In this document: piece after piece, positions 1-8,586 of the stretch
Numbering within the stretch: the first letter of the stretch is position 1
How the letters are laid out: the number at the start of each line of letters is the position of its first letter
Assembly: GCA_041917055.1 (NCBI GenBank)
Contig: JAYRYJ010000003.1
Coordinates: 124,001 to 188,000 of the forward strand
Origin: Pseudaquidulcibacter sp041917055
GTDB lineage: Bacteria; Pseudomonadota; Alphaproteobacteria; Caulobacterales; Aquidulcibacteraceae
Direction of reading: 5' to 3'
DNA: 64,000 nt
Program-made: the position numbers and the translations under genes
Notes under the pieces: model-generated
Told to the model about the DNA's origin: nothing
The model's input: the letters and a program-made list of their open reading frames with translations, nothing else
Database searches by the model: none

Positions 1-465
1 CGCGTTCTGCAATCTTTATTGAAAGAGCGTATCTCAATTCGCGACCTTGCGAGCATTGTTGAAGCCATTCTTGAAGGCCAAGGACTTGACGCTATTTCAA
101 TGGTTGAACACGTCCGCGCGCGCCTTGCACGGCAAATTTGTTTCCAAAACCGCGCCCATGACGGTTCTTTGCCAATTCTGGCACTTTCACCAAATTGGGA
201 ACAGGCATTTGCTGAGGCCATAATTGGTGAGCGCGGCGAAAAACAATTGGCACTTGCGCCAACTCAAGTTCATGAATTTGTGAATGCAGTTCGCACCGCC
301 CTTGATAAGGCCGCTCAATTGGGCGAAGTTCCGGTAATTCTTACTTCTGGCCCGGTTCGCCCCTTTGTGCGTTCATTGATTGAAAGATTTAGGGCGCAAA
401 CCGTGGTTATGAGCCAAAACGAAATTCACCCCAAAGCTAAATTGAAAACTCTTGGGACGGTTTGA
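1..465 (+). CDS. flhA: Flagellar export gate protein FlhA, C-terminal part (partial)
   Basis: The reading frame is open from the first base, so the gene begins outside the window and only the last ~154 residues are seen. FlhA is the large inner-membrane component of the flagellar type III export gate. Its cytoplasmic C-terminal domain docks chaperone-substrate complexes. The visible part opens with RVLQSLLKERISIRDL, a conserved stretch of the FlhA cytoplasmic domain, and lacks membrane segments, as expected there. The stop lies 3 bp before the flhF start, so the two genes are almost certainly co-transcribed. Identification is from recognised family sequence and from the flhF neighbour. Confidence 0.93.
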   Translation, partial: RVLQSLLKERISIRDLASIVEAILEGQGLDAISMVEHVRARLARQICFQNRAHDGSLPILALSPNWEQAFAEAIIGERGEKQLALAPTQVHEFVNAVRTALDKAAQLGEVPVILTSGPVRPFVRSLIERFRAQTVVMSQNEIHPKAKLKTLGTV

Positions 466-468
466 TAG

Positions 469-1569
469 ATGCTAACCTTCACCGCCGATAATTTGCAAGA
501 CGCAATGGCCGAAGTCAAAGAAAGGCTTGGGCCCTCTGCGACAATTGTTTCTTGGCGAAATCTTGGCGCTGGTATTGAGGTGACCGCAACATCAAAAGAA
601 ACTTCAAACGATGGTATTGAAGGCGGTCGTGATGGTTTTGCGCAAAAAGGCACATCGCCACGTTATGATATTTTTGAGCATGAAGAAAAATTAGCGAAGA
701 GGGAAAAAGCCGCGCGAGAAAATTCACTCAAAACTGCCGCCGAAAAACTCAAATCAAATTTGCCGCAAAAAAATAAAACGTCCGGCATCGATATAATCGC
801 CAAGCCTAAGCAAGTAAAAGATAAGCCAAAGGCGCAATTGCACCCATTGATCCCAATCCTTGCTCGCGCGGGATTAAGCCTCAAAGAAATAAAGCCTTTT
901 GCCAAATATTTCGGCGATAAAGGCGCGAAAGAGACCCTAATCGAAATCTTGCAATCGGAATTTAGCTTCAAACCAATTGAGGCGGCACCTGAAAATGCAA
1001 TTGCTATTATCGGACCTAGTGGCGCGGGCAAAACTGTAACTGCCGCAAAACTCGCGGCACGCGCCTTAAGCGCTGATTGTGATGTACTTTTGATTTCAAC
1101 TGATACTGAGCGCCAGGGCGGCGTTGAACAATTAAAAATGCTCGCTAAAAAACTTGGTGCGGCTTTTAATTTTGCGGACAATGCTAATGAAGCGCGCAAC
1201 CTCACGCAGAGCGCCCTTGATGCTGGAAAAGCTGTCATTATTGATTGCGCCGCAACTTCAATAATTGAACCCGCGAGTGTGCGGGTTTTGCAGGGCCTTA
1301 TTTATGAAACCCAAGCCGAACCAATAATTTGCGCGCCAGCAGATTTACGCGCCGATGATTTGGGTGAAATGTTTGACGCCTATCAAAAACTTGGCGCAAA
1401 GCGCGCAATTGTAACCCGCCTTGATTTAACCCGCCGCACCGCAGGTTTTCTAGGGGCATTATTTGGCAAAGAAATCGCCCTCTCCCAAATTGCCGCCACC
1501 CCATTCATAGCAGGCGGAATAGCCCCCGCAAGTGCGAAAAGATTGTCAGGGATAATTATTGAGGAATGA
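469..1569 (+). CDS. flhF: Flagellar SRP-like GTPase FlhF
   Basis: This 366-residue protein matches FlhF, an SRP-family GTPase that directs placement and number of polar flagella. The N-terminal ~90 residues are charged and variable, followed by a helical N domain and the G domain. The G domain has a P-loop GPSGAGKT at residues 182-189 and an SRP-type DTERQGG motif. The DTAG-like switch reads DCAAT and the specificity motif reads TRLD rather than TKLD, so nucleotide handling may be unusual. The gene follows flhA by 3 bp and points toward a polar flagellum. Its last 14 bp overlap, tail to tail, the end of the fic gene on the other strand. Confidence 0.9.
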   Translation: MLTFTADNLQDAMAEVKERLGPSATIVSWRNLGAGIEVTATSKETSNDGIEGGRDGFAQKGTSPRYDIFEHEEKLAKREKAARENSLKTAAEKLKSNLPQKNKTSGIDIIAKPKQVKDKPKAQLHPLIPILARAGLSLKEIKPFAKYFGDKGAKETLIEILQSEFSFKPIEAAPENAIAIIGPSGAGKTVTAAKLAARALSADCDVLLISTDTERQGGVEQLKMLAKKLGAAFNFADNANEARNLTQSALDAGKAVIIDCAATSIIEPASVRVLQGLIYETQAEPIICAPADLRADDLGEMFDAYQKLGAKRAIVTRLDLTRRTAGFLGALFGKEIALSQIAATPFIAGGIAPASAKRLSGIIIEE

Positions 1570-2131
1570 GGATTTTCTCTAATTCGGCTTCCAAAAGTGA
1601 ATTATCGTGATGAAAACTATGTATCACGGCACCGATAAAAGCTTCCGCGTTGGTCTTGATCAGATCTAATGTGACCCAAAATGCGTCAGAGATAAGACGT
1701 AAAAAAGCCAATTGAGTTCTGCCATTTCCATCACGAAATGGATGAATAGCATTCAAAGTGCTCAAAAAACTCGCGGTATTAACTAGAAATTCCCCGAAAA
1801 TCATGGATTGAGAACTTAGAAGTTCTGTATTCTTGAACAGACTCTTCTTTTCCGACGGAATATTTTCGGGGTAGCAAAACATGCTTTCGCCCTTTGCTAT
1901 CCTCACACTTCTATATACGCCTGCCCATTCATAAACATCTTGAAACAAATGAAAATGGACTGCCTTCAAATGATCTTCATCGAGATTTCCCGAAGGCAAA
2001 TTCTGTTGCAGCCTAATTCCGACCGCCATATTCTCAAGGATTTCAAATTCTTCTGCGTTTCGTATCTCGAACTTGTTTTTTAGGACTCTGCTATTTGGAT
2101 AACAATATTTCGAATCCGGTTCCTCATACAT
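1556..2131 (-). CDS. Fic-domain protein (toxin-type AMPylase)
   Basis: The 191-residue protein contains the complete Fic catalytic motif HPFRDGNGR at residues 130-138, with the active His and the anion-binding loop. Fic enzymes usually transfer AMP from ATP to a target hydroxyl. Small Fic proteins of this size act as toxins held inactive by an inhibitory helix. No [S/T]xxxE[G/N] inhibitory motif is apparent inside this protein, which fits a class I Fic needing a separate antitoxin. A 56-codon gene with such a helix lies 16 bp upstream on the same strand. The pair sits between flhF and fliJ and interrupts a flagellar cluster, which suggests insertion. The target is not predictable. Confidence 0.9.
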   Translation of the reverse strand: MYEEPDSKYCYPNSRVLKNKFEIRNAEEFEILENMAVGIRLQQNLPSGNLDEDHLKAVHFHLFQDVYEWAGVYRSVRIAKGESMFCYPENIPSEKKSLFKNTELLSSQSMIFGEFLVNTASFLSTLNAIHPFRDGNGRTQLAFLRLISDAFWVTLDLIKTNAEAFIGAVIHSFHHDNSLLEAELEKILIPQ

Positions 2132-2147
2132 TTTAGGGCGCAGCCAA

Positions 2148-2318
2148 TCAGGTCACCGATTCCTTGGAATCTGAAAGGGATTTCAATTGTTTTATCTGAG
2201 CGTTCGAATACTTATAACCTTCGAATGACGCCATCGCAATCGTGTTTGCTAATCCCATTTTTACAAATTCAAGGTTTTTTCTTCTAGAAAGAACTGTTTT
2301 AACGACTGTGTTTTTCAT
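2148..2318 (-). CDS. Small FicA/VbhA-type antitoxin candidate
   Basis: This 56-residue frame starts at ATG (2318-2316) and stops at TGA (2150-2148), 16 bp before the fic start. It contains NTIAMASFEG at residues 29-38. From memory this aligns with the inhibitory helix of VbhA (NALASQRLEG) and with YhfG/FicA, where the Glu blocks the Fic ATP site. The Glu-Gly is kept, but the Ser/Thr four residues before the Glu is Met here. Size, position and motif together make a class I Fic antitoxin likely. The altered Ser/Thr position is the main reason for caution. Confidence 0.68.
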   Translation of the reverse strand: MKNTVVKTVLSRRKNLEFVKMGLANTIAMASFEGYKYSNAQIKQLKSLSDSKESVT

Positions 2319-2360
2319 GACTTCAGTCTAACATATATAATGCCAATAACAATAGCTTTC

Positions 2361-2768
2361 CTAAGCCCTACGCCTCATGATTGCGAATTCGTCCATGGCT
2401 TTTTGTTCGCGGGCTTTTCTTTGATCCGCTGCGTGTTGTGTGCGGCGTTCGTGTAGGGTTTCAAATTTCTTTTGTTCTTCAAAGGCAAGGCGCAAATCGC
2501 CGTCTAAAGACACCAATTGCTCTTTAACGCCGTCGAGAGATGCCAAAACATTGGCTTTTTGTAATTCATAGGATTTTTTGAACGAATTATAGGCCGAAAT
2601 ATATTCATGGTTTAAATCGGCAATCTGCCTTTCTTTCGCTGCACGTTCTTCTAAATCGTGTAACTGACGCAAAAGGTCTGATTCAATTTTTTGAGCCGCC
2701 AGAATGAGTTTCTGAACACTTTCAACTCTATGCTTGGCAAGTTTTATCAAAGTCTCGACAGATCTCAT
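2361..2768 (-). CDS. fliJ: Flagellar export chaperone FliJ
   Basis: The 135-residue, almost wholly helical and charged protein has the heptad pattern expected of FliJ. FliJ is the coiled-coil stalk in the FliI ATPase ring and escorts export chaperones to the gate. Sequence conservation in FliJ is always low, so the call leans on length, coiled-coil character and position directly downstream of fliI on the same strand (95 bp apart). The C-terminus ends in Arg-rich MRRRA. Confidence 0.82.
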   Translation of the reverse strand: MRSVETLIKLAKHRVESVQKLILAAQKIESDLLRQLHDLEERAAKERQIADLNHEYISAYNSFKKSYELQKANVLASLDGVKEQLVSLDGDLRLAFEEQKKFETLHERRTQHAADQRKAREQKAMDEFAIMRRRA

Positions 2769-2863
2769 AATATCCTCAATTCATACCCAAATTTATTTTC
2801 TGTGCACTTTAACAGAGGATAGTTAAGAAAAAGCGCATTTTTTTGAAACAATTTCTGAAACAA

Positions 2864-4207
2864 TTACTCGTGAGCATATTGTGTTTGCAGTATGCTTTCC
2901 AAGCGCTCGAAAGTTTCAATAAAAGTGCTTCTTTCGTTTTTGCCTTGTCCTAAAAATTCTTCCAAGGGTTCATTTAAATCGATTGCGCGGTCGATTTTAG
3001 GGTCGGCGCCGCGCCTATAAGCACCAAGGCGAATTAATTCTTCCATATCCGAATAATTGGCAAGCGCATTTTTAGCTTCTTTTATTAATTCGCGCTCATG
3101 CGGTTCGTGGCATTCCGGCATAAGACGGGAAACGGATTTAAGAATATTGATAGCAGGGTAACGCCCCCTATCGGCAATTGAACGTTCTAAAACCATGTGA
3201 CCGTCCAAAATACCGCGCACCGCATCAGCGACCGGTTCATCATGGTCGCCACCATCAACTAGAACTGTGAAAAGTCCGGTTATTGCCCCTGCCCTGCCGT
3301 CTTCGCTTAACACACCAGGGCCCGCGCGTTCCAATAACTTTGGCAATTCGGCAAAAACGGTTGGTGTATAGCCTTTAGTGGTTGGCGGCTCACCGGCTGC
3401 AAGGCCGATTTCGCGTTGCGCCATTGCAAATCGTGTTACCGAATCCATAAGGCAAAACACTTGCAGACCTTGGTCACGAAAATATTCGGCAATTGCCATT
3501 GTTGTATAGGCCGCCTGTCGCCGTTTCAAACTGCTTTCATCGGAAGTCGCCACACAGAGGACTGAACGCCTCAGGCCTGCTTCACCGAGTGAATCCTCAA
3601 TAAATTCCCGCACTTCGCGACCGCGTTCACCGATTAGGCCGATAACGATGACATCCGTATCCGCACCTTTGGCAAGCATGGACATAAGAACCGATTTACC
3701 AACGCCGGAACCTGCAAAAATACCCATCCTTTGACCACGGCAAATCGCGCAAAATGCATCCATTGCGCGCACGCCGGTTTCAATACGCGAACCTACACGA
3801 ATGCGGTTTTGCGACGGCGGCGGGGAGGATTTAATTAATTTTGCTTCATTCCCCAAAGGCAAATCGCCCTTTTTATCAATCGGATTGCCAAAGGCATCAA
3901 CAATGCGTCCAAGCCATGCCATAGATGGTGAAATTGTCGGCGCCGAAGGTTCAAAATGCAAAATTGACCCCGCGCGCAGGCCTTCAACCGCATCAAATGG
4001 CATCATTAAAGCACGACCATCACGATAACCAACTATTTCAAGCCGCGCCACGCCTTGCGGCGTATCAACATAGGCGCGCGCGCCAAGGCTCATGGCCTGT
4101 GGTGGGCCGACAGCTTCTATAATCAAACCATTAACTGCGACAATTCGCCCGTCGTATAAAACGGGGTTTAGTTCGTTAATCGTATTAACTAATTGTCGTA
4201 TTCGCAT
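2864..4207 (-). CDS. fliI: Flagellum-specific ATPase FliI
   Basis: The 447-residue protein has family-typical length and domains: an N-terminal beta-barrel, then an F1-beta-like ATPase core with Walker A AGSGVGKS at residues 165-172. GLIGERGREV follows, with a Walker B segment ending LMDSVTR and the type III ATPase signature GEPPTTKGY. FliI energises export of flagellar rod, hook and filament subunits together with FliH and FliJ. Divergent transcription from ctrA leaves a 277-bp shared region carrying several methylation and TTAA motifs, so fliIJ may share cell-cycle control with ctrA. Confidence 0.96.
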   Translation of the reverse strand: MRIRQLVNTINELNPVLYDGRIVAVNGLIIEAVGPPQAMSLGARAYVDTPQGVARLEIVGYRDGRALMMPFDAVEGLRAGSILHFEPSAPTISPSMAWLGRIVDAFGNPIDKKGDLPLGNEAKLIKSSPPPSQNRIRVGSRIETGVRAMDAFCAICRGQRMGIFAGSGVGKSVLMSMLAKGADTDVIVIGLIGERGREVREFIEDSLGEAGLRRSVLCVATSDESSLKRRQAAYTTMAIAEYFRDQGLQVFCLMDSVTRFAMAQREIGLAAGEPPTTKGYTPTVFAELPKLLERAGPGVLSEDGRAGAITGLFTVLVDGGDHDEPVADAVRGILDGHMVLERSIADRGRYPAINILKSVSRLMPECHEPHERELIKEAKNALANYSDMEELIRLGAYRRGADPKIDRAIDLNEPLEEFLGQGKNERSTFIETFERLESILQTQYAHE

Positions 4208-4278
4208 GGCCTGATTTAGGCTCTGAAACCTTTAAGAAATCGTCAAAAAGCAAGTAAAACTGCATTATTTGCAGTGCG

Positions 4279-4477
4279 GACTCCGATTCTTAACAAAATT
4301 AAAGATTTTATTGCATCTTATTGAAAAAAATTAACCATTCTTAAACCAGCATAAGCAAAAGGTAAAAAATGCAATATTACAGCATTTTTATGTATGGCTT
4401 TTCGCGCAAATCATAATATGCAGTGATTCGGTTGATGCGATTCTCGAAAGAGTCAAGCGAGAATCTTGTTAAGGGGG
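4279..4477 (+). promoter_or_regulatory. ctrA upstream region with six GANTC sites and a TTAA-N6-TTAA motif
   Basis: Six GANTC sites lie at 4279-4283, 4285-4289, 4425-4429, 4439-4443, 4450-4454 and 4461-4465, against less than one expected by chance in this span. GANTC is the target of CcrM, whose hemimethylation gates a ctrA promoter in Caulobacter. A paired half-site TTAACCATTCTTAA (4331-4344) resembles the CtrA recognition pattern but with a 6-bp rather than 7-bp spacer. A strong ribosome site AAGGGGG begins at 4471, 14 bp before the ATG. Transcription starts are not determined. Confidence 0.6.
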
Positions 4478-4484
4478 TAAGTAA

Positions 4485-5180
4485 ATGCGTGTTCTTTTGA
4501 TCGAAGATGATCGTGCAACGTCTCAAGCGATTGAGCTTATGCTTAAATCAGAAGGTTTCAATGTCTATCCGACCGACCTTGGTGAAGAGGGTATCGATTT
4601 AGGCAAATTATTTGATTATGACATCATTCTTTTGGATCTTAACCTACCTGATATGAGCGGCTTTGACGTCCTTAGAACACTTCGCAATTCACGCATTGGC
4701 ACACCTATCCTTATACTTTCCGGCTCTGCTGATATTGACACAAAAGTTCGTGGTTTTGGCGTAGGCGCTGATGATTATGTCACTAAGCCTTTCCATAAGG
4801 ACGAATTGGTTGCACGCATTAATGCGGTTGTTCGCCGTTCAAAAGGCCATTCACAAGCCACCATTCAAACCGGCGATGTTATTGTAAACCTTGACCAAAA
4901 AACTGTTGAAGTTAACGGCATTCGCGTTCACCTTACCGGCAAAGAATATCAAATGCTTGAGCTTCTTTCTTTGCGCAAAGGCACAACACTTACCAAAGAA
5001 ATGTTCCTTAACCATCTTTATGGCGGCCTTGATGAGCCGGAACTTAAAATCATTGACGTATTTATCTGTAAACTTCGCAAAAAACTTGCCGCTGCTGCTG
5101 GTGGCGCGAATTATATCGAAACTGTTTGGGGTCGTGGCTATGTCCTTCGCGATCCAACAGCGGATATGAAAGCAGCTTAA
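4485..5180 (+). CDS. ctrA: Cell-cycle master response regulator CtrA
   Basis: The 231-residue OmpR-type regulator has a receiver domain with acidic pair EDD at residues 8-10, phosphoacceptor Asp51 and Lys at the KPFHKDE segment. A winged-helix DNA-binding domain of residues ~125-225 contains HLTGKEYQMLELL and ends GRGYVLRDP. These segments are the well-known CtrA sequence, which in alphaproteobacteria blocks replication initiation and activates flagellar, pilus and division genes. A clear ribosome site precedes it and a strong hairpin terminator follows 24 bp after the stop, so it is monocistronic. The GANTC cluster upstream supports methylation-timed expression. Confidence 0.97.
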   Translation: MRVLLIEDDRATSQAIELMLKSEGFNVYPTDLGEEGIDLGKLFDYDIILLDLNLPDMSGFDVLRTLRNSRIGTPILILSGSADIDTKVRGFGVGADDYVTKPFHKDELVARINAVVRRSKGHSQATIQTGDVIVNLDQKTVEVNGIRVHLTGKEYQMLELLSLRKGTTLTKEMFLNHLYGGLDEPELKIIDVFICKLRKKLAAAAGGANYIETVWGRGYVLRDPTADMKAA

Positions 5181-5203
5181 TCAAGAATTTAAGCGATTAT
5201 CCC

Positions 5204-5233
5204 AAAAAGCGGCGACCCCCTCGCCGCTTTTTT
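5204..5233 (+). terminator. Rho-independent terminator of ctrA
   Basis: AAAAAGCGGCGA pairs with TCGCCGCTTTTT around a CCCCC loop and is followed by a run of T. The 12-bp perfect stem and T tail lie 24 bp after the ctrA stop. Confidence 0.92.
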
Positions 5234-5309
5234 GTTGTTTTTGTGCAGATAAATTTCCAACCACTCGAATCAAATGCTAAGCAAATTTGGACAATATTTT
5301 GGGGCAAAT

Positions 5310-6374
5310 ATGAAACGATTTATCACTTTAGACCTTTTTCGTGGGATTGCGGCACTTATCATTCTTATGCGCCATTCAATCCCGATAACCGGTTTCAACC
5401 CTTATGTTTCATATTTGGCGGTTGATTTATTTTTCCTTATAAGCGGGTTTGTTTTTGTTCCTTCCGTTGGCGATAGGCTTTTGAATGGGAAAATGGACGC
5501 AAAAGGCGCAATTATTAATCGCTTTATTCGCCTTTATCCTTTGTATTTTCTTTCAGTTATTTTCGCTGCAGTTTGCTATTTGGTGGGTGCGAAGGCGGCG
5601 TTTGGTATTAATTATCAATCATTTTGGCAGGCATGGCTGATAAGCCTTACCATGGGGCCCAATTTAACCGCCCCTATGTTTTGGTTTCAAATCAATGGTC
5701 TTGCTTGGTATCTATTTGTCGATATCGCAGGCGTGATTATTCTTTCATTCACTTATAAATACCTCAATAATTGGATTATAGGCGCGATCTCCCTTTTTAG
5801 TGCGATTGTTTTGGTATGGGGCGCATATAATATGAACCCGCATGGCGGCTTGGATTTGGGCTATGCCAATTATAATTGGCAATTTGGTTTCGCGCGATTT
5901 GGCTTTTCATTTATGTTGGGAATGCTTTTGTTCCGCATTTTACGCAATGGATTTTTTGAAAAACAATTTAATTTGCCCTTGGTCGGCGCATTGCTTTGCG
6001 CGATATTGGCGGCGTGCCTTTGCATTCAAAAAATTGATCGCGAGACTGATGCTTTGATTTCCTTGGTTCTAACTTTTGCAGTTTTCCCAATTCTTTTGAT
6101 TTTAGCCACGAAAATTGATTTCGGTGGTTGGTTTGGGAAGATTTCGGAATTTCTGTCGGGCCTTTCTTACACAATCTATGTCCTGCAATATGCCGTTATT
6201 ATCATGTTCATGTTCATATTGAAACAAATGGGTATCCGCCCACATTCAATTGCGCCATGGGGTCAGGTTGGTCTTCAAATTTTTATGATTGGCCTGTCTT
6301 ATGTCGCCAATAAATATTATGATGCACCTGTTCGTGCATGGCTCAATTCCAAATTGAAGCCTAGGAAACAATAA
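5310..6374 (+). CDS. Acyltransferase family 3 membrane protein
   Basis: The protein begins with LDLFRGIAALIILMRHS, the hallmark first helix of acyltransferase-3 (OafA/NodX-like) enzymes, which move acetyl or other acyl groups onto sugars in the envelope. About ten hydrophobic segments fill the ~354 residues, and no soluble SGNH domain is fused at the C-terminus. I place the start at 5310 because homology begins immediately after it. An ATG at 5274 would add 12 residues. The stop abuts the stop of a convergent SGNH hydrolase gene, and in many acyltransferase-3 proteins the SGNH domain is fused, so the two may cooperate. The substrate is unknown. Confidence 0.85.
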   Translation: MKRFITLDLFRGIAALIILMRHSIPITGFNPYVSYLAVDLFFLISGFVFVPSVGDRLLNGKMDAKGAIINRFIRLYPLYFLSVIFAAVCYLVGAKAAFGINYQSFWQAWLISLTMGPNLTAPMFWFQINGLAWYLFVDIAGVIILSFTYKYLNNWIIGAISLFSAIVLVWGAYNMNPHGGLDLGYANYNWQFGFARFGFSFMLGMLLFRILRNGFFEKQFNLPLVGALLCAILAACLCIQKIDRETDALISLVLTFAVFPILLILATKIDFGGWFGKISEFLSGLSYTIYVLQYAVIIMFMFILKQMGIRPHSIAPWGQVGLQIFMIGLSYVANKYYDAPVRAWLNSKLKPRKQ

Positions 6375-7052
6375 TTATTTCACCAATTGTTGCAAATCGC
6401 GCAACCAAATGTCGTAAGATGCTTTGGAAAGATGGATGCCATCTGGGTCAAATGCCTTGTCCACGGGCATTCCGGAATTCGAAATTGTATTGTGCAAATC
6501 GTAAACTTGGCAATTCTTGAATTTTGCGCAAACCGCTTTGATTTCAAGATTTATTTTTTGTGTGCGTGTCACCCAGTTTTTGTCTTTTTGAAATCTTGTA
6601 ATCGGCGGCACAGTATTAACAATCACGCGCGTGTCCTTCGGAATCGTCAATAATATTTTCGCGTATCTAACCACAAAATCCTTATCTTTTTTCAAAATGA
6701 GATCATTAGTTCCAAGGCTTAGAATTACGGCGCGCGCAGTTTTTAGACCATTGTATTTTCCTATATATTTTTCCAACTCAAAACTGCTTTGATATCCAAT
6801 TGCCAAATTCACCGCATTTTCGAAATATTGGGAACTAGGAATAGCGCTCAAATGACTGTCACCCATCAATAATAGGGCATTGGGCTTTATTAATTCGTCC
6901 ATTCTTTGATGGTCATCAAGTGAAATAAGGATGTGCTGCTTTGCATATTCATTTGTCTTGTCGGCCAAAAAACCAAACCAAACCAGCCCGATAATTGTCA
7001 CTATTAAGTAGCTGACCATTCTAGCTTGGTGATTGGCTTGTTTCTTTTCCAT
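6375..7052 (-). CDS. Membrane-anchored SGNH/GDSL-type hydrolase
   Basis: The 225-residue protein has an N-terminal membrane anchor (residues ~12-30) and SGNH blocks: LLMGDSHLS carrying the nucleophile Ser, LGTND carrying the block III Asn, and a C-terminal DPDGIH with the Asp-x-x-His pair. Such enzymes are esterases or acetyltransferase partners acting on sugars outside the cytoplasm. The stop codon touches that of the acyltransferase on the opposite strand. It may remove or transfer the acyl groups handled by that enzyme, but convergent orientation means the genes are not co-transcribed. Confidence 0.8.
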   Translation of the reverse strand: MEKKQANHQARMVSYLIVTIIGLVWFGFLADKTNEYAKQHILISLDDHQRMDELIKPNALLLMGDSHLSAIPSSQYFENAVNLAIGYQSSFELEKYIGKYNGLKTARAVILSLGTNDLILKKDKDFVVRYAKILLTIPKDTRVIVNTVPPITRFQKDKNWVTRTQKINLEIKAVCAKFKNCQVYDLHNTISNSGMPVDKAFDPDGIHLSKASYDIWLRDLQQLVK

Positions 7053-7107
7053 GCATTTTTATATCGCGAAATTCTAAAAGATTTCTGACACTAGAGCGGA
7101 AATATTT

Positions 7108-8523
7108 CTAGCGAGCCTGGCCGGTTTTTTGCTTCAAAGTCGCCAATTTTTCATCGAGCTCTGACTTGTAAATGACTTTGCCATTTAAAATTACGGCCGA
7201 AATTTTACGAATATTTGAAATTTTGACCGTTGGGTCACTATCAAGCAATACCAAATCGGCATTCTGACCTTTCGCTATTGTTCCGCATTTCGCTTTGTTT
7301 CCAAGCCAGTCGCAAGGCGCTTTGGTTGCGCTATATAATGCCTGATATGGCGTCAGACCGGCTTTATTTAGGGCTTCTAATTCGTCCGGAAGCGAAAACC
7401 CAGGTGCAACACCAGGCACAGGGGAATCCGTGCCCGCCAAAATCGGAATACCCGCCTTGGAAAACTGGCTTATAAGTTTTTGGTTAAATTTCACAATCGA
7501 TTTGAGCCATTCGACCCGCTCTGGCGATGCCTGAGCAACATACGGATTATGCTCATGGACAATCATTTGCAGCATAGGGTTCAAATATGAAAGATCATTC
7601 CGGCTCTTAAGGCTTGACGGGTCTGAAGTTTCAGCAAGAATATTATCATCAAGTGTCAAAGTGCTTATTAAGGCTGTTTTGTTGCGCTTTGACATTTTGA
7701 CATAATCGGGAATTTTGCTTTCATCAGGGTTTTGGGTTTGCATTGCAAATTCTTCGGCATGGGCCACCGCACCAAACCCCGGAATAAAATATTTCTCTGT
7801 TTCATTTTGATTTCGCGCCGGAATATGCCCAAGAACACGCATATTGTGCTTATTTGCTTCATCAATAATGGCGCGACAAGTCTCGAAATCGACAAGACTA
7901 TATATTTTGATAATGTCATAGCCATCTTTAAAAGCTTTGACTACTGCTTGGCGCCCTGCTTCGGGGTTTGGAACACCGTGGCTCATGCCTTCAGGCAGAA
8001 TTGGTTTTTCACCATCAATCATAAAGGCATTAATTATTCGAGGTCCCACGGCTTTTCCGGATTTGATTTCCTTTTGTTGCTCAAAACTCTCACTCATTGC
8101 AGAGAGATTGAAAACTTGTGTAACGCCATTAGCGATATAAGGAAGCATCATGTCGGCGGTGGTAACCGCGCCTTCAGGCTTAGTCGGCAAATTCATGTAA
8201 AGCTGAAGCATGCGGTCATTTTCAAGATGAACATGGGCATCGGTTAAGCCGGGAATAAGCCATTTTCCACGACCGTCAATGCAATTGCTTTTACAGCCTT
8301 TCTTTGGAGATGCTTTTTGAATTGAAATGATTTTTCCGCTCGAAATTTCGACGGTGACATGTGGGATTTTCTTTTTTGCCCCCGACATAGGAATTATTGT
8401 AACATCTCTAATAAAAACCGAATTGGGTTTTTCTGCATACGCTGGGCTTACGAGAAACGTCCCAAGCATCAATGCGGAACACGCCAAAATATTTCGTAAA
8501 TTTGTCATTAGATCTTGTTTCAT
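7108..8523 (-). CDS. Secreted amidohydrolase-family protein
   Basis: A signal peptide (residues 1-30, ending SPAYA) leads into an amidohydrolase TIM-barrel enzyme of 471 residues. Metal ligands visible are His97 and His99 in DAHVH, later His residues in LGHIP and VAHAEE, and the Asp in GTDSP. The small N- and C-terminal beta domain typical of imidazolonepropionase-like and dipeptidase-like members is present (C-terminus NADLVLLDSDP). Family members hydrolyse amide or ester bonds in cyclic amides, dipeptides or xenobiotics. Export suggests a periplasmic substrate. It stands alone, facing a MarR gene encoded on the same strand upstream. Confidence 0.84.
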   Translation of the reverse strand: MKQDLMTNLRNILACSALMLGTFLVSPAYAEKPNSVFIRDVTIIPMSGAKKKIPHVTVEISSGKIISIQKASPKKGCKSNCIDGRGKWLIPGLTDAHVHLENDRMLQLYMNLPTKPEGAVTTADMMLPYIANGVTQVFNLSAMSESFEQQKEIKSGKAVGPRIINAFMIDGEKPILPEGMSHGVPNPEAGRQAVVKAFKDGYDIIKIYSLVDFETCRAIIDEANKHNMRVLGHIPARNQNETEKYFIPGFGAVAHAEEFAMQTQNPDESKIPDYVKMSKRNKTALISTLTLDDNILAETSDPSSLKSRNDLSYLNPMLQMIVHEHNPYVAQASPERVEWLKSIVKFNQKLISQFSKAGIPILAGTDSPVPGVAPGFSLPDELEALNKAGLTPYQALYSATKAPCDWLGNKAKCGTIAKGQNADLVLLDSDPTVKISNIRKISAVILNGKVIYKSELDEKLATLKQKTGQAR

Positions 8524-8586
8524 TTTTTCCGGCCCTTTTAACTTTATTTAGAGTTTCGTGGAGAAAAACATTGTTTTTCTCAAATG

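Noticed and set aside
663..1238. 191-codon minus-strand frame inside flhF
   Set aside because: Low-complexity Ala/Ser/Leu text antisense to the FlhF GTPase domain.
4207..4300. Sigma-54 promoter for fliI on the minus strand
   Set aside because: A GG-N10-GC spacing exists (CGGAGT...CTGCA) but neither element matches the TGGCA/TTGC consensus seen in the two promoters reported.
7732..8247. 171-codon frame opposite the amidohydrolase
   Set aside because: It lies within the amidohydrolase coding sequence and has no domain content.
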